Positions 6,392 through 8,056 of a stretch of DNA of 8,056 nt are shown here, piece by piece. The stretch spans positions 1-8,056 of the forward strand of contig SCPW01000064.1 in the NCBI GenBank assembly GCA_004298605.1. Reading direction: 5' to 3'. The first letter of the stretch is position 1, and every line of letters begins with the position of its first letter. Made by a program: the position numbers and the translations under genes. The notes beneath the pieces are model-generated. The model ran no database searches, was not told the DNA's origin, and saw only the letters and a list, made by a program, of their open reading frames with translations. This stretch comes from Gallionella sp. Its GTDB lineage: Bacteria > Pseudomonadota > Gammaproteobacteria > Burkholderiales > Gallionellaceae.

Positions 6392-7513
6392 TCAGTCCCT
6401 TGCTTCCGCGCCACCTGCTTGCGTCTGTGGCGAAAACAATGCCGGCTTCAATTCGCGGTAGAGGCCGAGATATTTGCGTGCTGTATTTTCGATGCCAAAC
6501 CGTCCGAGGACGTGCTCGCGCGCCGCGGCACCCAGCCTGGCGCGGAGTGCCGGATCCCCGATCAGGTGGTTGATGGCGCCGGCCAGCGCGTCGTGGTCGC
6601 CCGGTTGCACAAACAGCGCATGTTCGCCATCGGACAACACCGAAGGAATGCCGCCGACGGGCGTAACAATGAGAGGCAGCCCTGCCGCCGCGGCTTCGAG
6701 CATCGAAATCGGCACGCCCTCGGCGTAGGAGGGCAGCACAAAAATATCGGCGCTGCGCAACCAGCGGAGCTTGGCCTTGCCCACCGCCGGGCCTGTGAGT
6801 TCGACGCGGTCTTCCAAGCCCTCGCGCGCGAGGTATTTGCGCAAATCTGCGGCAATACCCGGGTCTTCTTCGCCGCCCACCAGCACCAGGCGCGCGGCGG
6901 GCGGCAGAGCCCCGGCGCATGCGACCAGATCCCATATTCCTTTGCGCTGGCACAAATTTCCCAGAAACAGTACGACGATCTTGCCGGCAGTCTTGTTCGT
7001 TTCGATGGGCGGCGGTTCGGCGACGCCGTTTTCGATCACGGCCAGGTGCGCGCCGGGCAAACGTACCGAGAGTTTTTGCTCCCATTCGCCCGACAGCAGC
7101 ACCACCCGCGCCGCGCGCCGCGCAATGAAGCGCGCGATACCCAACATGAGAGGCGGGAGCCTGTCGAGAAAATCATCGAAGCGCGCGCCATGCACATGCA
7201 GCACCACCGGCACGCCGCGCAGCCGCGCGAGCAGCACATATGATCCGTCCAGGAAATAGGTGAGCCCGCTACAGGTGTGGATATGCGCCACGCTGGAATG
7301 CGCGGGATCCAGCGCCCGCCACCAGGCGCGCCAGAGCGCGAAGCGCGTCCATATTGCCCGCGTCAGCGGGCGTCCCTCGGGCGTGCGTTTGCCGGTATCG
7401 AACAGCGCCAGCTCCACCTCGCACGCGAGGCTGGAATGCGCGATGTCGTTGATTACCGTGGCCATGCCGCCGATCGCGGGGGGCAGGGGGCCGGCCATTA
7501 CGACGCGCATCAT
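6392..7513 (-). CDS. GT4-family glycosyltransferase, 373 aa
   Basis: This is a retaining GT-B enzyme. The N-terminal acceptor domain opens with VVMAGPLPPAIGGMATVI (4-21), followed by HIHTCSG (77-83) and LHVHGARFDD (105-114). The C-terminal donor domain starts near ENGV (161-164) and GNLCQRKGI (185-193), then has LVGGEEDP (211-218) and the E-x7-E motif E265...E273 in AEGVPISMLEA, which binds the nucleotide-sugar donor. No membrane segment is obvious, so it probably acts at the cytoplasmic face. The start is one of two tandem ATGs; the first overlaps the TGA of the upstream glycosyltransferase as ATGA (7513-7510), and GAGGG lies 9 bases before it, implying translational coupling. The C-terminal 15 or so residues look unstructured. 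The sugar and linkage cannot be told from the sequence. Confidence 0.93.
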   Translation of the reverse strand: MMRVVMAGPLPPAIGGMATVINDIAHSSLACEVELALFDTGKRTPEGRPLTRAIWTRFALWRAWWRALDPAHSSVAHIHTCSGLTYFLDGSYVLLARLRGVPVVLHVHGARFDDFLDRLPPLMLGIARFIARRAARVVLLSGEWEQKLSVRLPGAHLAVIENGVAEPPPIETNKTAGKIVVLFLGNLCQRKGIWDLVACAGALPPAARLVLVGGEEDPGIAADLRKYLAREGLEDRVELTGPAVGKAKLRWLRSADIFVLPSYAEGVPISMLEAAAAGLPLIVTPVGGIPSVLSDGEHALFVQPGDHDALAGAINHLIGDPALRARLGAAAREHVLGRFGIENTARKYLGLYRELKPALFSPQTQAGGAEARD

Positions 7514-8056
7514 ATACGGGCACCCTCGCGGGATCGCATCAAACCTCCGTAAACGGCCTGATAGCGCGCTACGCTGGTTTTCCAGTTACGCTCCGTTTCC
7601 ACGAACCGGCGGCCTGCCTGTTTCAGCGCGGGCCATTGTCCGGGCGATTCGAGCAAGCCCAGCACTTTATCCGCCAAGGATTGCGGGTCACCCGCCCTGA
7701 ACAGCACGCCGGTTTCGCCATCGCGGATCAATTCCTTGTGCCCGCCCACATCGGACGCGGCAAACAGATGCCCCTGCGCCATCGCTTCCAGAGGCTTCAG
7801 CGGCGTGACCAATTCGGTCAGGCGCATCGGGTGGCGCGGGTACACCAGCACATCCACCAGATCGTAATAGCGGTTCACTTCACCGTGCGGTACGCGGCCA
7901 CCGAACACCACCTTGTCCGCGATGCCGAGCCGCTGCGCCTGCTGTTTCAGCGCCTCTTCCTGCGGCCCGCCACCCACCAGCAAAACACGCACATCCGGCG
8001 CCTGGTCGAGAATGCGCGGCAATGCGGTCAACAGCAAATCCAGTCCTTCATAAGCA
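7510..8056 (-). CDS. GT4 glycosyltransferase resembling the exosortase-A-associated Daro_2409 family, 5'-truncated by window edge
   Basis: Only the C-terminal donor domain is in the window: the frame is open to the right edge and reads AYEGLDLLLTALPRI at its beginning, so the true start lies outside. Visible motifs are VLLVGGGPQEEAL, GRVPHGEVNRYYD, then YPRHPMRLTELVTPLKPLEAMAQG, a nucleotide-sugar-binding segment, and ASDVGGHKEL with GVLF after it. The SFYAYEGLDLLL / TELVTPLKPLEAMA style is what I recall for the PEP-CTERM/exosortase-A-associated glycosyltransferase family. That is pattern memory, not a search result. It ends in TGA at 7512-7510, overlapping the start of the next glycosyltransferase by 4 bases, and is the first visible gene of the four-gene minus-strand operon. 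Confidence 0.88.
   Translation of the reverse strand, partial: AYEGLDLLLTALPRILDQAPDVRVLLVGGGPQEEALKQQAQRLGIADKVVFGGRVPHGEVNRYYDLVDVLVYPRHPMRLTELVTPLKPLEAMAQGHLFAASDVGGHKELIRDGETGVLFRAGDPQSLADKVLGLLESPGQWPALKQAGRRFVETERNWKTSVARYQAVYGGLMRSREGARI

Noticed and set aside
6390..7085. The CapK-like frame stays open for 232 codons upstream, which would give a 690-residue protein
   Set aside because: The extension is Arg/Gly/Pro-rich with no domain character and lies wholly inside the in-frame-supported GT4 gene. A proper SD and family-typical N terminus are at 6389.

Overview
The window looks like part of an exopolysaccharide / surface-glycan biosynthesis locus of the kind that accompanies the exosortase A (XrtA, PEP-CTERM) system in Gram-negative bacteria. 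Base composition is GC-rich. The protein flavour, especially the O-ligase and the glycosyltransferase entering from the right edge, suggests a betaproteobacterium (Nitrosomonadales-like would fit). That assignment rests on family recognition only; no rRNA, exosortase or PEP-CTERM gene lies inside the window.

Layout, right to left. A minus-strand block runs from the right edge to about 3726. It contains the C-terminal part of a GT4 glycosyltransferase that resembles the exosortase-A-associated 'Daro_2409' family, a second GT4 glycosyltransferase coupled to it by a 4-base ATGA overlap, a PaaK/CapK-type adenylate-forming ligase starting 2 bases after the previous stop, and a polytopic O-antigen-ligase-like protein of the exosortase-A-associated O-glycosylation ligase type. 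This block ends in a perfect 18-bp inverted repeat.

Convergent to that block, on the plus strand at 1844-3661, sits a single asparagine-synthetase-like gene. Its synthetase half looks intact, but it lacks the N-terminal nucleophilic cysteine of the glutaminase half. It is separated by a 174-bp divergent intergenic region from a second minus-strand block. That block holds an uncharacterised GT-A-like putative glycosyltransferase (770-1669) followed by a Wzx-type polysaccharide flippase whose 3' part leaves the window at position 1. The flippase is an open, clearly coding partial reading frame.

Taken together, the genes supply sugar transfer (three glycosyltransferases), membrane export (flippase), polymerisation or ligation on the periplasmic side (O-ligase), and two ATP-dependent carboxylate-activating enzymes (CapK-like ligase and the Cys-less Asn-synthetase homologue). 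The two activating enzymes may add acyl, amide or amino-acid decorations to the glycan; that is inference. The most unusual items are the cysteine-less amidotransferase homologue, its pairing with the CapK-like enzyme, the uncharacterised GT-A protein, and the nested inverted repeat between the convergent genes. There is no tRNA, rRNA, CRISPR array, insertion sequence or other mobile gene that I can support, and no gene-free stretch exceeds 300 bases.
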